NCBI RefSeq assembly: GCF_023935105.1
Contig: NZ_CP096040.1
Span: forward strand, 5,065,001-5,129,000
DNA from: Caulobacter segnis
Lineage (GTDB): Bacteria > Pseudomonadota > Alphaproteobacteria > Caulobacterales > Caulobacteraceae
Reading direction: 5' to 3'
DNA: 64,000 bases
The position numbers and the translations under genes were made by a program. Numbering within the stretch: the first letter of the stretch is position 1; the number at the start of each line of letters is the position of its first letter. Shown here piece after piece: positions 9,324 to 18,378 of this stretch. Under the pieces are notes generated by a model. The model saw only the letters and a list, made by a program, of their open reading frames with translations, searched no databases and was not told the origin of the DNA.

Positions 9324-9337
9324 CCCGGAGACCGGCC

Positions 9338-9796
9338 ATGATCCTTCGCCGCGGACTGCTGACGGGCGCGACGGCCATGGCGGCCCTGGCGCCGCTGTCG
9401 CGCGCCCTGGCCCATCCGGGCGGCGACGAGCAGGACATCTCCCGCGATCCGATGTGGGCGTTGTTGGCCGCGACGCAGCTGCGGCAGGCGCCGCCCGACT
9501 ATGCCTACCAGGCTCGGTATCCGCCTTCGGTCCTGGAACTGGATGGCCGGGTGGTCGAGATTTCCGGCTTCATCACGCCGGTGACCATGGAGCGCCACGC
9601 CCGGCAGTTCCTCCTGACGCGCTACTCGATAGACTGCTGCCCGCAAAACCAGCCCAACGAGCTGGTCGAGGTCTTCGCCGACCAGCCGGTCCTCCAGCAG
9701 AAGAGCGAGCAGGTTCGCCTTCACGGTCGCTTCGAGGTGCAGGACAAGGGTCAGGTTGGGCTGCTCTTCCGCCTGGCCAGCGCCACCCAGCTCTGA
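9338..9796 (+). CDS. Small exported protein, possibly DUF3299/OB-fold-like
   Basis: The 152-residue protein starts with a twin-arginine-like leader (LRRGLLTGATAMAALAPL, cleavage near ALA-HPG). The body carries LDGRVVEISGFITPVTME, RQFLLTRYSIDCCPQNQPN and VRLHGRFEVQDKG, resembling the small beta-barrel of DUF3299-type exported proteins with a Cys pair that could bind metal or form a disulfide. It follows the ATPase by 14 bases and is probably in the ABC operon. Its role there is unknown. The family name is a resemblance, not a firm assignment. Confidence 0.6.
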   Translation: MILRRGLLTGATAMAALAPLSRALAHPGGDEQDISRDPMWALLAATQLRQAPPDYAYQARYPPSVLELDGRVVEISGFITPVTMERHARQFLLTRYSIDCCPQNQPNELVEVFADQPVLQQKSEQVRLHGRFEVQDKGQVGLLFRLASATQL

Positions 9797-9799
9797 TCC

Positions 9800-10735
9800 T
9801 CAGTAGCCGGCCGCGCGGTCGACGAGGTCCAGCAAGTCTTGGCCGGCCAGATGCCGGCGGATGTTGGCCACGATCGTCGGACCGGCCGTGCCCGGCGGCG
9901 TCAGGGCCGAGGCGTGCGGGATCACGGTGATGCGCGGATCCGTCCAGAACGGATGGCCGGCCACGAGCGGCTCGGTCGCGAACACGTCCAAGGTGGCGTT
10001 GGCCAGGTGACCGGCGTCCAGCGCCGGGATCAAGTCGTCCTCAACCAGGTGGGCGCCGCGGCCGACATTGATCAGGCTTGCGCCCGAAAGCTGCGACAGC
10101 GTCGCGGCGTTGAGGACGCCGCGCGTGGCCGGCGTCAAGGGCAGCAGACAGACCACCACCTCGCACGGCGCCAGGAACGCTTCGAGCGGCCCCTCGAACG
10201 ACTGCACGCCGGGGAGGTCCTTGCGTGTGCGACTCCAGCCGCGAACCTTGAAGCCGTTGGCGGCCAGGCTGGCGGCGCAGGCCGCGCCAAGCTGGCCAAG
10301 GCCCAGCACGCCCACCGCACGATCCCTCGCGAGCGGCGCGGCGAGCTGGCGCCAGACGCCCTGGCGCTGCTGAGCTTCGTAGGCTGGCATCAGCCGGTGA
10401 TAGTGCAGCACCCGGGCCAACACGAACTCGACCATGCCCTGGGTCAAACCCTCGTCGCGCATGCGCGCGATCGGGACCTTAGGCAGGTCGGTGTCTTCCA
10501 AAATCCGATCCACGCCGGCGCCAATGCACAGCACCGCTCGCAGACTGGGGAACTGACGCAAAAAGCCATTGGGCTGAGCCCAGACCACGACGTAGTCGAT
10601 CTCGTCCTTGTCGCCCGCGTCCGGCCAGACCCGCAGCTCGAAGTCCGGCGCGGCCTTGGACAGCGCCGCCAGCCAAGGCTCGGCGCGCACGCCAAAGCAG
10701 GCCAGCAGCACCACCGTCTTGCCCCCAGCGCTCAT
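9800..10735 (-). CDS. D-2-hydroxyacid dehydrogenase, GhrA-like (glyoxylate/hydroxypyruvate reductase)
   Basis: The 311-residue protein has the NAD(P)-binding Rossmann motif GVLGLGQLGAACAASL near residues 140-155, WSRTRKDLPGV in place of the usual cofactor-selecting loop, CLLPLTPATRGVLN, NVGRGAHLVEDDL and the catalytic His in VIPHASALTPPG. These match the GhrA branch, which reduces glyoxylate or hydroxypyruvate in the cytosol. It is the last gene of the minus-strand catabolic cluster, 34 bases after the FAD oxidoreductase. It may dispose of a keto- or hydroxy-acid product of the pathway (inference). It converges with the exported protein with only 3 bases between stops. Confidence 0.85.
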   Translation of the reverse strand: MSAGGKTVVLLACFGVRAEPWLAALSKAAPDFELRVWPDAGDKDEIDYVVVWAQPNGFLRQFPSLRAVLCIGAGVDRILEDTDLPKVPIARMRDEGLTQGMVEFVLARVLHYHRLMPAYEAQQRQGVWRQLAAPLARDRAVGVLGLGQLGAACAASLAANGFKVRGWSRTRKDLPGVQSFEGPLEAFLAPCEVVVCLLPLTPATRGVLNAATLSQLSGASLINVGRGAHLVEDDLIPALDAGHLANATLDVFATEPLVAGHPFWTDPRITVIPHASALTPPGTAGPTIVANIRRHLAGQDLLDLVDRAAGY

Positions 10736-10769
10736 CCCATCCTCGCTGATCGCCTCTGCCGCGCCAGCC

Positions 10770-12188
10770 CTACTGCTTGCTGAGGCGACGGACCAGGGCT
10801 GCGTCGATGGGCGCGGCCTTTCTGGCCTTCATGGCCGCGTCCATGCGGGCAAAGCCTTCCTGGACATAGCGCACGCCCAGCCAGCGCAACGGCTCAGGCT
10901 CCCACTGCGGCGAGCGGTTGCCAACGCTGGGCAGGAACTCCAGCCCGGTCGGCTTGCCTGTGATCATGCCCGCCAGGATTCGCGCCGAGATGTTGGTCGT
11001 CGACACGCCCCGGCCAGTATAGCCGAACAGCTGCCCAACCTTCGTATTCGGATCGAAGCTAATCGTCGGCGTCCAGTCGCGCGATACGCCTAGATATCCT
11101 GCCCAGCTATGGGTGAAGCCGATCCCCTCCAGGCTCGGGAACCACTCGATCAGGGTCTCGCGCATGGTCCTGGCCGTCGCCGCGTCCCAGGGCTGATCCA
11201 GGTTGGAGTGCATGTGGTAAGGCGCGCCGCGACTGCCGTAGAGGATGCGGCCATCGGTGGTCTTGGTGAAGTAGTCGACCATGTTGACCTGGGAGCCCAG
11301 GCCCTCGCCGTCCGCCCAGCCGACGCTGGCCCATTGCGCCGGGCTCAGCGGCTCGGTCAGCACGATCAGGGAGGACATCGGCAGCAGCGTGCGCCGATAG
11401 CGCGGCTGCTGGGTCAGATAGGCCTCGCCGGCCGCCACGATCGCTTTGCGGGCGACCAGGACGCCGCTGTCGGTGTGCAGACGCGGGCTCTGACTAGGCT
11501 CGAAGCGCGTGACTGGCGAGCGCTCGTAGATAACCCCGCCCAGGCGCTCGACCGCCTGGGCCAGGCCGCGCACCAGCTTGGCCGGATGCACCGTGGCGCT
11601 CTTGGGCGAATGAAGCGCCCCCTCGACCTCAGTGGCGTTGACCTTCGCGCGCGCGGCCTCCGCGCTCAGCAAGCGGTTCTGCTCGCCGAACCCCAGGCGC
11701 TCGTAGGCGCGATGGGCGGCCTGGATCGCCGGCAGCTGCGCCTTGCCCCGCGCCAGGCTGAGAATCCCGGTCTGGCGATATTCGGCGTCGATGCCTTCGC
11801 GTTCACAGACGCGGCCGACCTCCTCCACCGCGTCGTACATCGCCTGCAAGGTCTTGCGGCCGATCTCGACGCCATAGCGGTCGGCCAGGGTGCCCGCGTC
11901 CAGCGGATAGCGTGACGAGCACCAGCCGCCGTTGCGTCCCGAGGCGCCGTAGCCGCAGATGTCCTTTTCCAGGATCGCCACCTGCAGGCCTGGATTGTCC
12001 CGTAGCAGGTAGTAGGCGGTCCAAAGGCCCGAGAAGCCGCCGCCCAAGACGGCGACATCCACCGCCACCTGGCCGCTCAGCGCCGAGCGCGGCGTCAGGT
12101 CGTCCTGGCAAGTTTCCAGCCAGTAGCTGGTGTCGCGATAGGCCGACGCTTCAGATGCGGCGGTGAGGTTTCCCGGCCGCATGTTCAT
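10770..12188 (-). CDS. FAD-dependent amine oxidoreductase (DAO family, PuuB/OrdL-like)
   Basis: The 472-residue enzyme has an FAD dinucleotide-binding motif VAVLGGGFSGLWTAYYL near residues 47-63. It also has CGYGASGRNGGWCSSRYP, typical of gamma-glutamylputrescine oxidases and related DAO enzymes, and a C-terminal QLFGYTGRGVSTTN region. Such enzymes oxidise an amine or N-substituted amino acid to an aldehyde or keto product plus ammonia or amine. Its ATG overlaps the cupin stop (ATGA). With the aldehyde dehydrogenase and aminotransferase upstream it fits polyamine or omega-amino-acid breakdown. puuA and puuD are not present, so the classical glutamylated route is not shown. Confidence 0.82.
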   Translation of the reverse strand: MNMRPGNLTAASEASAYRDTSYWLETCQDDLTPRSALSGQVAVDVAVLGGGFSGLWTAYYLLRDNPGLQVAILEKDICGYGASGRNGGWCSSRYPLDAGTLADRYGVEIGRKTLQAMYDAVEEVGRVCEREGIDAEYRQTGILSLARGKAQLPAIQAAHRAYERLGFGEQNRLLSAEAARAKVNATEVEGALHSPKSATVHPAKLVRGLAQAVERLGGVIYERSPVTRFEPSQSPRLHTDSGVLVARKAIVAAGEAYLTQQPRYRRTLLPMSSLIVLTEPLSPAQWASVGWADGEGLGSQVNMVDYFTKTTDGRILYGSRGAPYHMHSNLDQPWDAATARTMRETLIEWFPSLEGIGFTHSWAGYLGVSRDWTPTISFDPNTKVGQLFGYTGRGVSTTNISARILAGMITGKPTGLEFLPSVGNRSPQWEPEPLRWLGVRYVQEGFARMDAAMKARKAAPIDAALVRRLSKQ

Positions 12189-12541
12189 CGGGCTTCATCG
12201 AAGATGACATAGGCCTTGCGAGCCTTGGTTTCGATCGTCCAGACGCCGCCGGTGTTGGCCGGAAAATAGACCGCCTCGCCGGCCTTGATCCGGATGGGCT
12301 CGCCCTCGTCCGGCTCGAACACGCAGTCTCCTTCCAGGAAAACGCAGAACTCGGCGGCCAGCACCTGGCGACGCCAGCGGCCTGGACTGCACTCCCACAC
12401 CCCGGTGCGGGTCGTGCTCGCAGCCTCGGACGTGAAGCTGCGCACGGCGATCTGGGAGATCGGCTCGCCGATCGGAACCGGCGCGGGATTTCCCGGCGGC
12501 ATGGCGACGAAGAGCTCGGTCGGCGCGAATTTGATGATCAT
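12185..12541 (-). CDS. Small cupin protein (DUF861 / EutQ-like cupin)
   Basis: The 118-residue single-domain cupin shows VWECSPGRWRRQVLAAEFCVFLEGDCVF followed by GEPIRIKAGEAVYFPANTGGVWTI and a terminal RKAYVIF strand, the order seen in DUF861-type cupins. It lies 4 bases after the aldehyde dehydrogenase and overlaps the FAD enzyme by 4 bases. Cupins of this type are frequent partners of DAO oxidases and GabT/GabD genes in proteobacterial amine gene clusters. Their biochemical role there is not established. Confidence 0.8.
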   Translation of the reverse strand: MIIKFAPTELFVAMPPGNPAPVPIGEPISQIAVRSFTSEAASTTRTGVWECSPGRWRRQVLAAEFCVFLEGDCVFEPDEGEPIRIKAGEAVYFPANTGGVWTIETKARKAYVIFDEAR

Positions 12542-12545
12542 GGCC

Positions 12546-14024
12546 CTAGGCCCCCGCGATGTCGCTGCACAGAAGTTTGAGTTCGACGAACTCGTCGACG
12601 CCGTGGCGCGAGCCTTCGCGGCCCAGGCCCGATTCCTTGACCCCGCCGAACGGCGCGACCTCGGTCGAGATCAGGCCGGTGTTCAGCCCGACCATGCCGT
12701 ATTCCAGCGCCTCGCCGACCCGCCACGAACGGTCGAGATCGCGCGTGAAGAGATAGGCCGCCAGGCCCGCCGTGGTGTCGTTGGCGATCTCGATGGCCTC
12801 ACCCTCGGTCTCGAAGCGGATCAAACCAGCCACCGGACCGAAGGTCTCCTCGTTGGCCAGCAGCATGCGGCGAGTGACGCCGGTCAGCACCGTAGGCTCG
12901 TAGAAGAAGCCTTCGCCCGGCAGGGCCGCGCCGCCCGTCAGCACGCGCGCCCCACTGCCGATGGCGTCCTCGACATGGCGAGCGACCTTGGCGGCGGCGG
13001 CGGCGTTGATCAGCGGGCCCTGGTCGGTCGGGCCGGCCAGGCCGTCGCCGACCACCAGGCGCTCGACCCTCGCCTTCAGCTTGTTGGCGAAGGCCTCATA
13101 GACGCCGGACTGCACCAGCAGGCGGTTGGCGCAGACGCAGGTCTGGCCGGTGTTGCGGAACTTCGAGGCCAAGGCGCCCTCGACCGCCTTGTCGAGGTCG
13201 GCGTCGTCGAAGACGATGAAGGGCGCATTGCCGCCCAGTTCCAGCGACACCCGCTTGACGGTGGCCATGCAGCGGGCGGCCAGCATCTTGCCGACCGGGG
13301 TCGAGCCGGTGAAGGTGAACTTGCGCACCCGCGGATCATCGGTCAGCACCTGGCCGATGGGCGCGGCCTGACCGGTGACGACGTTGAACACGCCGGGCGG
13401 CACGCCGGCCTCCTCGCCCAGCGCCGCCAGGGCAAGAGCGCTGAACGGGGTCAGTTCCGAGGGCTTGAGCACCACCGTGCAGCCGACCGCCAGGGCCGGG
13501 CCGACCTTGCGGGTGATCATCGCCGCCGGGAAGTTCCAAGGCGTCACGGCCGCGACCACCCCGACCGGCTGCTTGAGCACCATCAGGCGCTTGCTGGCGT
13601 CGTGACCGGGGACGATGTCGCCATAGACGCGCTTGGCCTCTTCGGAGAACCACTCCAGGAAGCTGGCCGCGTACAACACCTCGCCTTTCGCCTCGGCCAG
13701 GGGTTTGCCCTGCTCGGCGGTCATCAGCCGGGCCAGGTCGTCAACATTTTCCAGGATCAGGTCTCGCCAGCGCCGCAGGACAAGGCCCCGCGCCTTGGCG
13801 CTCAGCCGGCTCCACGGACCGAACGCCGCGTGGGCCGCGCCGACGGCCCGCTCGGTCGCCTCGGCGCCAAGATCGGGCACGCCGCCCAGCCGCGCGCCGG
13901 TGGCGGGCGAGATCACCGCGATCTCGTCGACGGCGGCGATCCATTGACCGGCGACATAGGCCGCCTGGCGCAGAAGGTCGGGCCGGGCCAGACCCAGCCC
14001 GGCAACAGGGATCGAGCCGTCCAT
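12546..14024 (-). CDS. NAD(P)-dependent (succinate-)semialdehyde dehydrogenase, GabD-like
   Basis: The 492-residue aldehyde dehydrogenase has the cofactor-domain segment VVAAVTPWNFPAAMITRK, GSTPVGKML, the general-base Glu in LELGGNAPFIVFDDAD, the catalytic Cys in RNTGQTCVCANRLL, and a NEETFGPVAGL / GLNTGLISTEVAPFGGVKESG C-terminus. GVKESGLGREGSRHG is typical of succinate-semialdehyde dehydrogenases. The start overlaps the aminotransferase stop by one base (TGATG). Together they would convert an omega-amino acid such as GABA to a dicarboxylate via its semialdehyde. Substrate assignment beyond semialdehyde is inference. Confidence 0.88.
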   Translation of the reverse strand: MDGSIPVAGLGLARPDLLRQAAYVAGQWIAAVDEIAVISPATGARLGGVPDLGAEATERAVGAAHAAFGPWSRLSAKARGLVLRRWRDLILENVDDLARLMTAEQGKPLAEAKGEVLYAASFLEWFSEEAKRVYGDIVPGHDASKRLMVLKQPVGVVAAVTPWNFPAAMITRKVGPALAVGCTVVLKPSELTPFSALALAALGEEAGVPPGVFNVVTGQAAPIGQVLTDDPRVRKFTFTGSTPVGKMLAARCMATVKRVSLELGGNAPFIVFDDADLDKAVEGALASKFRNTGQTCVCANRLLVQSGVYEAFANKLKARVERLVVGDGLAGPTDQGPLINAAAAAKVARHVEDAIGSGARVLTGGAALPGEGFFYEPTVLTGVTRRMLLANEETFGPVAGLIRFETEGEAIEIANDTTAGLAAYLFTRDLDRSWRVGEALEYGMVGLNTGLISTEVAPFGGVKESGLGREGSRHGVDEFVELKLLCSDIAGA

Positions 14025-15325
14025 CAGGCCACGTCCAGGCGCAGGCTGTCCTCGAGGATGTCGAGCCCCTCGTCCAACTGTTCGAACGGAATGGTCAGAG
14101 GCGCCAGGACCCGGATCGTCTCACCGTGGACGCCGCACGTCAGCAGGATCAGCCCCCGCTCCAGCGCACGGGCCGCGACCGCCTTGGCTCCCATGCCGTC
14201 CGGTTGTCCGTCGGGGGTGACGACATCGAAGCCGATCATCGCCCCCGGACCGCGCAGGCCTCTCGTCGCGACCAGGTCGTTGCGTCCGGCGAAGGCGGCG
14301 ATGCGCTCGCGCAGCCGCGCCCCGATCACGTCGGCGCGGGCGCACAGGGCCTCGTCCTCCATAACGTCCAGCACCGCCAGGGCCGCGGCGCAAGCGATCG
14401 GCGAACCGCCATAGGTGCCGCCCAGGCCGCCCGGCTCGACAAAGTCCATCAGGGCCGCGCGGCCGATCACCCCGGACAGCGGAAAGCCGCCCGCCAGGGA
14501 CTTGGCCACGGTGATCAGGTCCGGCCGCACGCTCCAGTGCTCGGCGCCGAACATCCGGCCCGTGCGGCCAAAGCCGGTCTGCACCTCGTCGGCGATCAGC
14601 AAGATGCCGTGCGTGTCGCAGATCGCGCGCAGCGCGGTCATCAAGGCGTCCGGCGCCGGATGGAAGCCGCCCTCCCCCTGCACCGGCTCGATGATGATGG
14701 CCGCCACGGACGTGGGGTGCAGGTCTGCGGCGAACAGGAAGTCCAGGCAGCGCAAGCTGTCCTCGACGCTGACGCCGTGCGCCTCGATCGGGAACGGCGC
14801 GTGGAAGACGTTGGCCGGCGCGCCGCCGAACATCCGCTTATAGGGCGCGACCTTGCCGGTCAGGCCTGAGGACAGGACGGTGCGGCCATGGAAGCCGCCG
14901 GTGAAGGCGATGACGCCGGGTCGACCTGTGGCGGCGCGGGCGATCTTCACCGCGTTCTCGACCGCCTCGGCCCCGCTGGTGAAGAAGATGGTCTTGGCCG
15001 CCCCCTCGATCGGGGCCATAGCGTTGAGGCGCTCGGCCAGGGCCACATAGGGCTCGTAGGCCAGTACCTGGAAGGCGGTATGGGTGAACCGCCCAAGCTG
15101 GGCCTCAACCGCGGCCATCACCCGAGGATGGCGGTGGCCGACGTTCAGGACGGCGATGCCGCCGGCGAAGTCGATGTAGCGGCGCCCCTCGACGTCCCAG
15201 ACCTCGGAATTGAAGGCCCTATCGGCGTAGACGGCCGTCGAGCTGGCCACGCCCGACGACACGGCGGCGCGGCGGCGCTCGAGCAAATCGGCATTGGAAA
15301 CGGAAGCGATCGCGGAGGCGGACAA
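14024..15325 (-). CDS. gabT: 4-aminobutyrate-type aminotransferase (class III, GabT-like)
   Basis: This PLP enzyme of about 433 residues has WDVEGRRYIDFAGGIAVLNVGH, IFFTSGAEAVENAVKIAR, AFTGGFHGRTV, IADEVQTGFGRTGRMF, the PLP lysine in TVAKSLAGGFPLSGVIGRA and GGTYGGSPIACAAALAV, all as in GabT. There is no ATG at the expected N-terminus. The TTG at 15325 places the start a few residues before the conserved NADLLERR; another TTG at 15373 would add 16 atypical residues. It heads the catabolic genes, 105 bases downstream of the LysR stop if the 15325 start is right. It would transfer the amino group from a C4 (or similar) omega-amino acid to 2-oxoglutarate. Confidence 0.87.
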   Translation of the reverse strand: MSASAIASVSNADLLERRRAAVSSGVASSTAVYADRAFNSEVWDVEGRRYIDFAGGIAVLNVGHRHPRVMAAVEAQLGRFTHTAFQVLAYEPYVALAERLNAMAPIEGAAKTIFFTSGAEAVENAVKIARAATGRPGVIAFTGGFHGRTVLSSGLTGKVAPYKRMFGGAPANVFHAPFPIEAHGVSVEDSLRCLDFLFAADLHPTSVAAIIIEPVQGEGGFHPAPDALMTALRAICDTHGILLIADEVQTGFGRTGRMFGAEHWSVRPDLITVAKSLAGGFPLSGVIGRAALMDFVEPGGLGGTYGGSPIACAAALAVLDVMEDEALCARADVIGARLRERIAAFAGRNDLVATRGLRGPGAMIGFDVVTPDGQPDGMGAKAVAARALERGLILLTCGVHGETIRVLAPLTIPFEQLDEGLDILEDSLRLDVA

Positions 15326-15430
15326 GGAGGATCTCGCAGGAAACAAAGCACCTGACGAGATGCTCGGCCACAACCGCCGCGATGCGGAGATGACAACTCC
15401 GCTGCGGGTGGTGACGAAACATCACCGACG

Positions 15431-16411
15431 CTATTGCGACCAGCGCGCGGCCTCCTCGGCGGCCTCCTTGACCAGCCAGCGCCGGAACGCCAGGAGGGCC
15501 GGCGTGCGCCAGCGGTCGCGCCGGGCGCAGAACACATAGGCGCCCATGACGATCGGCTGAGCGCCGACCCGCGCCCCGACATCGACCAGCCGCCCAACCT
15601 TGAAATCGTCGCCGACCAGGAAGGCGTTGGCCAGCGCCAGTCCCTCCCCGCGCCGCGCCGCGTCAACGGCGAGGTGGGCGTGCCACAGCTTGTGCCCCGC
15701 TAGTTCTTGGTCCTGCGTCACCCCGTTGGCCGCGAACCATGCGGTCCACTGGCGGGCGTTCTCCTCGTGCAGCAGCGGTCCATGGAGCAGGTCGGCGGGC
15801 GTGCGGGGATCGCCCAGGGCTTCCAGCCGAGCGGGGCTGGCAACGGCCAGAACGGGCGGCCGCGCCAGTTGCACGGTCTCGACCTCGCCTGCCGGCGGCT
15901 TGTTCGGCGCGGCGTCGATCACGTAGCGGATGTCGCCGTCCATATCCCGGCGCGTGAAGTCCGGCGCGGTGTCGGATGGGCGCAGGATCAGCTGGATCTC
16001 CGGGTGGCTCTGGCGGAAATCGGCCAGGCGCGCCAGCAACCAGTTGGAGGCCAGGCCTGGGATACACGATAGCTGCAGGGTGCGTTCATTGGGGCCGTTC
16101 ACCAGCTCGGCCGAGGCGGCGGCGATCTCGTTGAGCGCGGTCGTGATCCGGGCGTGGAACTTGGCGCCCTCCGGCGTGAGTTTGCCGCCGCCGACGCCGC
16201 GCTCGATGAGGGGCACGCCGGCCCAGACCTCCAGGCTGCGCAGGTGACGGCTGACGGCCGCATGATCCAGCTCCAGCACGGCCGCGGCCCGGCGGATGCC
16301 GCCGAACTCGCCAACCGCCGCGAAGGCGCGCAGGGCGGTGAAAGGCGGCGTCGCGCGTCGATTCCAGAATGCCAGGGCGGGATCCTGAGGGGCTGTAACG
16401 CGCGACGGCAT
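15431..16411 (-). CDS. LysR-family transcriptional regulator (GcvA-like)
   Basis: The 326-residue protein has an N-terminal winged HTH (FTALRAFAAVGEFGGIRRAAAVLELDHAAVSRHLRSLE, about residues 23-62) and a LysR effector domain with LQLSCIPGLASNWLLARLADF and LARPPVLAVASPARLEAL. The ATG is preceded by AGGAG. It is codirectional with and immediately upstream of the gabT-type genes and is the obvious candidate to control them. Co-operonic rather than divergent placement is less usual for LysR activators. Confidence 0.85.
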   Translation of the reverse strand: MPSRVTAPQDPALAFWNRRATPPFTALRAFAAVGEFGGIRRAAAVLELDHAAVSRHLRSLEVWAGVPLIERGVGGGKLTPEGAKFHARITTALNEIAAASAELVNGPNERTLQLSCIPGLASNWLLARLADFRQSHPEIQLILRPSDTAPDFTRRDMDGDIRYVIDAAPNKPPAGEVETVQLARPPVLAVASPARLEALGDPRTPADLLHGPLLHEENARQWTAWFAANGVTQDQELAGHKLWHAHLAVDAARRGEGLALANAFLVGDDFKVGRLVDVGARVGAQPIVMGAYVFCARRDRWRTPALLAFRRWLVKEAAEEAARWSQ

Positions 16412-16554
16412 GCGAAACTCCTGTACCGTCTCAAGCTAGGCCAGGCGCAAGGCGCTGTCATCGCCGCTGCGTGGACCGGCCTCCCCCGCTTCAACGTCCC
16501 CACCGCTCCAGCACAGGCTCCATGACGACGAAGACCGCTGAGGCGGAGGAGACG

Positions 16555-17451
16555 TCAGGCCAGCTTGTCGGCTGTCCGGGTGTCGAAGTCGGAGGCGTCG
16601 TGGCGTTCGTGCAACTGCTCGGACGGGTCGCCATGCAGCCGGTTGACCATTCGCCCGCGCCGCACGGCCGGGCGCGCGGCGATCTCGGCATGCCAGCGCA
16701 GCACGTTCTCGTAGCTCGCCAGATCCAGGAAGCTGGCCGCGTCACCGTAGAACTTGCCCTGGGTCATTTCCCCGTACCAGGGCCAGATGGCCATGTCGGC
16801 GATCGTGAACGCCTCGCCGGCCATGAAGCGGTTATCCGCCAGATGCCGGTCGAGCACGTCGTACTGGCGCTTGGTCTCCATGGCATACCGGTCGATGGCG
16901 TATTGGATGTGCATGGGGGCGTAGGCGAAGAAGTGGCCAAAGCCGCCGCCTAGGAACGGCGCCGAGCCCATCTGCCAGAAAAGCCAGTTGAGGGTCTCGG
17001 TCCGCGCCCGGATTTCCGTGGGCAGGAACGCCCCGAACTTCTCGGCCAGATAGACCAGGATCGATCCGGACTCGAAGACGCGCACCGGCTCGCCGCCGCC
17101 TACGGGCTTTTGGTCGACCAAGGCGGGGATCTTCGAATTGGGGTTGGCCTCGACGAACCCCGAGCCGAACTGATCGCCCTCGCCGATGCGGATGGGCCAA
17201 GCATCGTACTCCGCGCCCGTGTGACCGGCGGCCAAAAGCTCCTCCAGCATGATCGTCACCTTCACGCCGTTGGGTGTGGCCAGGGAGTAGAGCTGCAAGG
17301 GGTGCTCGCCGACGCGCAGGGGCTCCTCGCGCGTGGCGCCGGCAATGGGCCGATTGATGTTGGCGAAGGCGCCGCCGCCCTGTTCCCAGGTCCAGACCTT
17401 GGCCGGCTCATAGCCTGCGGGGAAGCTTTGGGAAGGATCGCGATCGGCCAT
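16555..17451 (-). CDS. Glutathione S-transferase family protein, YghU-like
   Basis: About 298 residues from the ATG at 17451, which has GGAG at suitable distance; an ATG at 17481 and further upstream codons are less conserved in character. The segments SLATPNGVKVTIMLEEL, NPNSKIPALVDQ and FESGSILVYLAEKFG give the thioredoxin-like GSH-binding domain. FGHFFAYAP, YDVLDRHLADNRFMAGEAFTIADMAIWPW gives the helical domain. PNGVK and the long C-terminus match YghU/YfcG disulfide-bond reductases, which use two glutathiones. It is cytosolic and apparently monocistronic. Confidence 0.88.
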   Translation of the reverse strand: MADRDPSQSFPAGYEPAKVWTWEQGGGAFANINRPIAGATREEPLRVGEHPLQLYSLATPNGVKVTIMLEELLAAGHTGAEYDAWPIRIGEGDQFGSGFVEANPNSKIPALVDQKPVGGGEPVRVFESGSILVYLAEKFGAFLPTEIRARTETLNWLFWQMGSAPFLGGGFGHFFAYAPMHIQYAIDRYAMETKRQYDVLDRHLADNRFMAGEAFTIADMAIWPWYGEMTQGKFYGDAASFLDLASYENVLRWHAEIAARPAVRRGRMVNRLHGDPSEQLHERHDASDFDTRTADKLA

Positions 17452-17667
17452 GAGGTCTTGCTCCGTTGTATGAACCGCCATGTGGCGATTGCCTGGCTGT
17501 TCGGCAATCGTCCCTTCCGGCGCAATCGCTCCCGGCGTCCCCAAGCCTGGACGTGCGGGCTCCACGGCGTGAGCGACGTCCTCCCGACAGCAGGCCAGCC
17601 GCTGACGCGGTTGAGCTCTGTCCTAAGGCGCGCCGCGGCCGCCGACGGCTGTGAACCGGCGGCGGGC

Positions 17668-17696
17668 AAAGAAAAAGCCCGGCGAAACGCCGGGCT
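17668..17696 (-). terminator. Rho-independent terminator on the minus strand
   Basis: Read on the minus strand, a perfect 9-bp GC stem (AGCCCGGCG / CGCCGGGCT, 3-base loop) is followed by TTTTTCTTT. It would end the transcript of the minus-strand gene whose frame closes at 17742. Confidence 0.8.
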
Positions 17697-17741
17697 AGGT
17701 AAGGGAGGAAACGCCCGGATTGGGCAGAAGCGCCGCGCGCT

Positions 17742-18150
17742 TCACCCTTCTTTTCTAGGCGCGAACGGCGCGGCGCCGAATCCAGAAAACCTCATGACGT
17801 CCTCAGCGGCCGCCATCGCCTGTTCAAGGGTCACTGTGACGCGAGGGCGTATCGGCGGGCGCCGCTTTGAGCGTCACCGGCTTGGCGGGCGGGGCGGTGC
17901 GGATCGCGCGGACGCCGTCACGGGCGAGCACCTCCCACACCGATTCGTCGCGCCAGACCTCTACAGTCGCGGCGGCGGCATGATCACGCAAGAGCTGGAA
18001 GGCATGCGCGCGAAGATGGCCCTCGGCCAGGGCCAGAACCTCGCGGTGCACGGCGACCTGATTTTCGCCAGACAGACGAAGGTGAAGGTGGCGACCATGG
18101 CCGCAGGCTAGCAGGTTCGGGCTCGCGAGGACCGTCGAAAATCGACCCAT
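17742..18150 (-). pseudogene. Small hypothetical protein, frameshifted by one base
   Basis: From the ATG at 18150 a frame reads through HREVLALAEGHLRAHAFQLL and TVEVWRDESVWEVLARDGVRAIR, then stops at 17824. Removing one G from the GGG run at 17845-17847 (plus strand) joins it to RVTVTLEQAMAAAEDVMRFSG and a stop at 17742, giving about 135 residues. The canonical terminator just beyond supports 17742 as the real end. I do not recognise the family. TVEVWRDESVWEVL resembles short strand motifs of small Caulobacter hypothetical proteins. An upstream TTG at 18177 could add 9 residues. Confidence 0.5.
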
Positions 18151-18378
18151 GTCGAACCTCACCGAAGCCGCCGCCAAGTCCTAGACCATCCGGGCGGGGC
18201 GTCCGGGCAAGGCCAGACGAGCCTGTTCGACGGACCAGACAGCCTGAAGCTTGAAGGCGAAACCCTTGTTGGCGATTGACCAGGGCGACAACGGACGGAA
18301 CCTTCATCATCTCATGACGACCGTAGGACGCTGCTTGCTCGCCTGCGACGGGCTCCCGCAACCGCACAGACTTGACCT

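Noticed and set aside
16860..18111. Plus-strand open frame over the GST and downstream region
   Set aside because: Antisense to the GST; the terminator at 17668-17696 works on the minus strand and supports minus-strand genes here.
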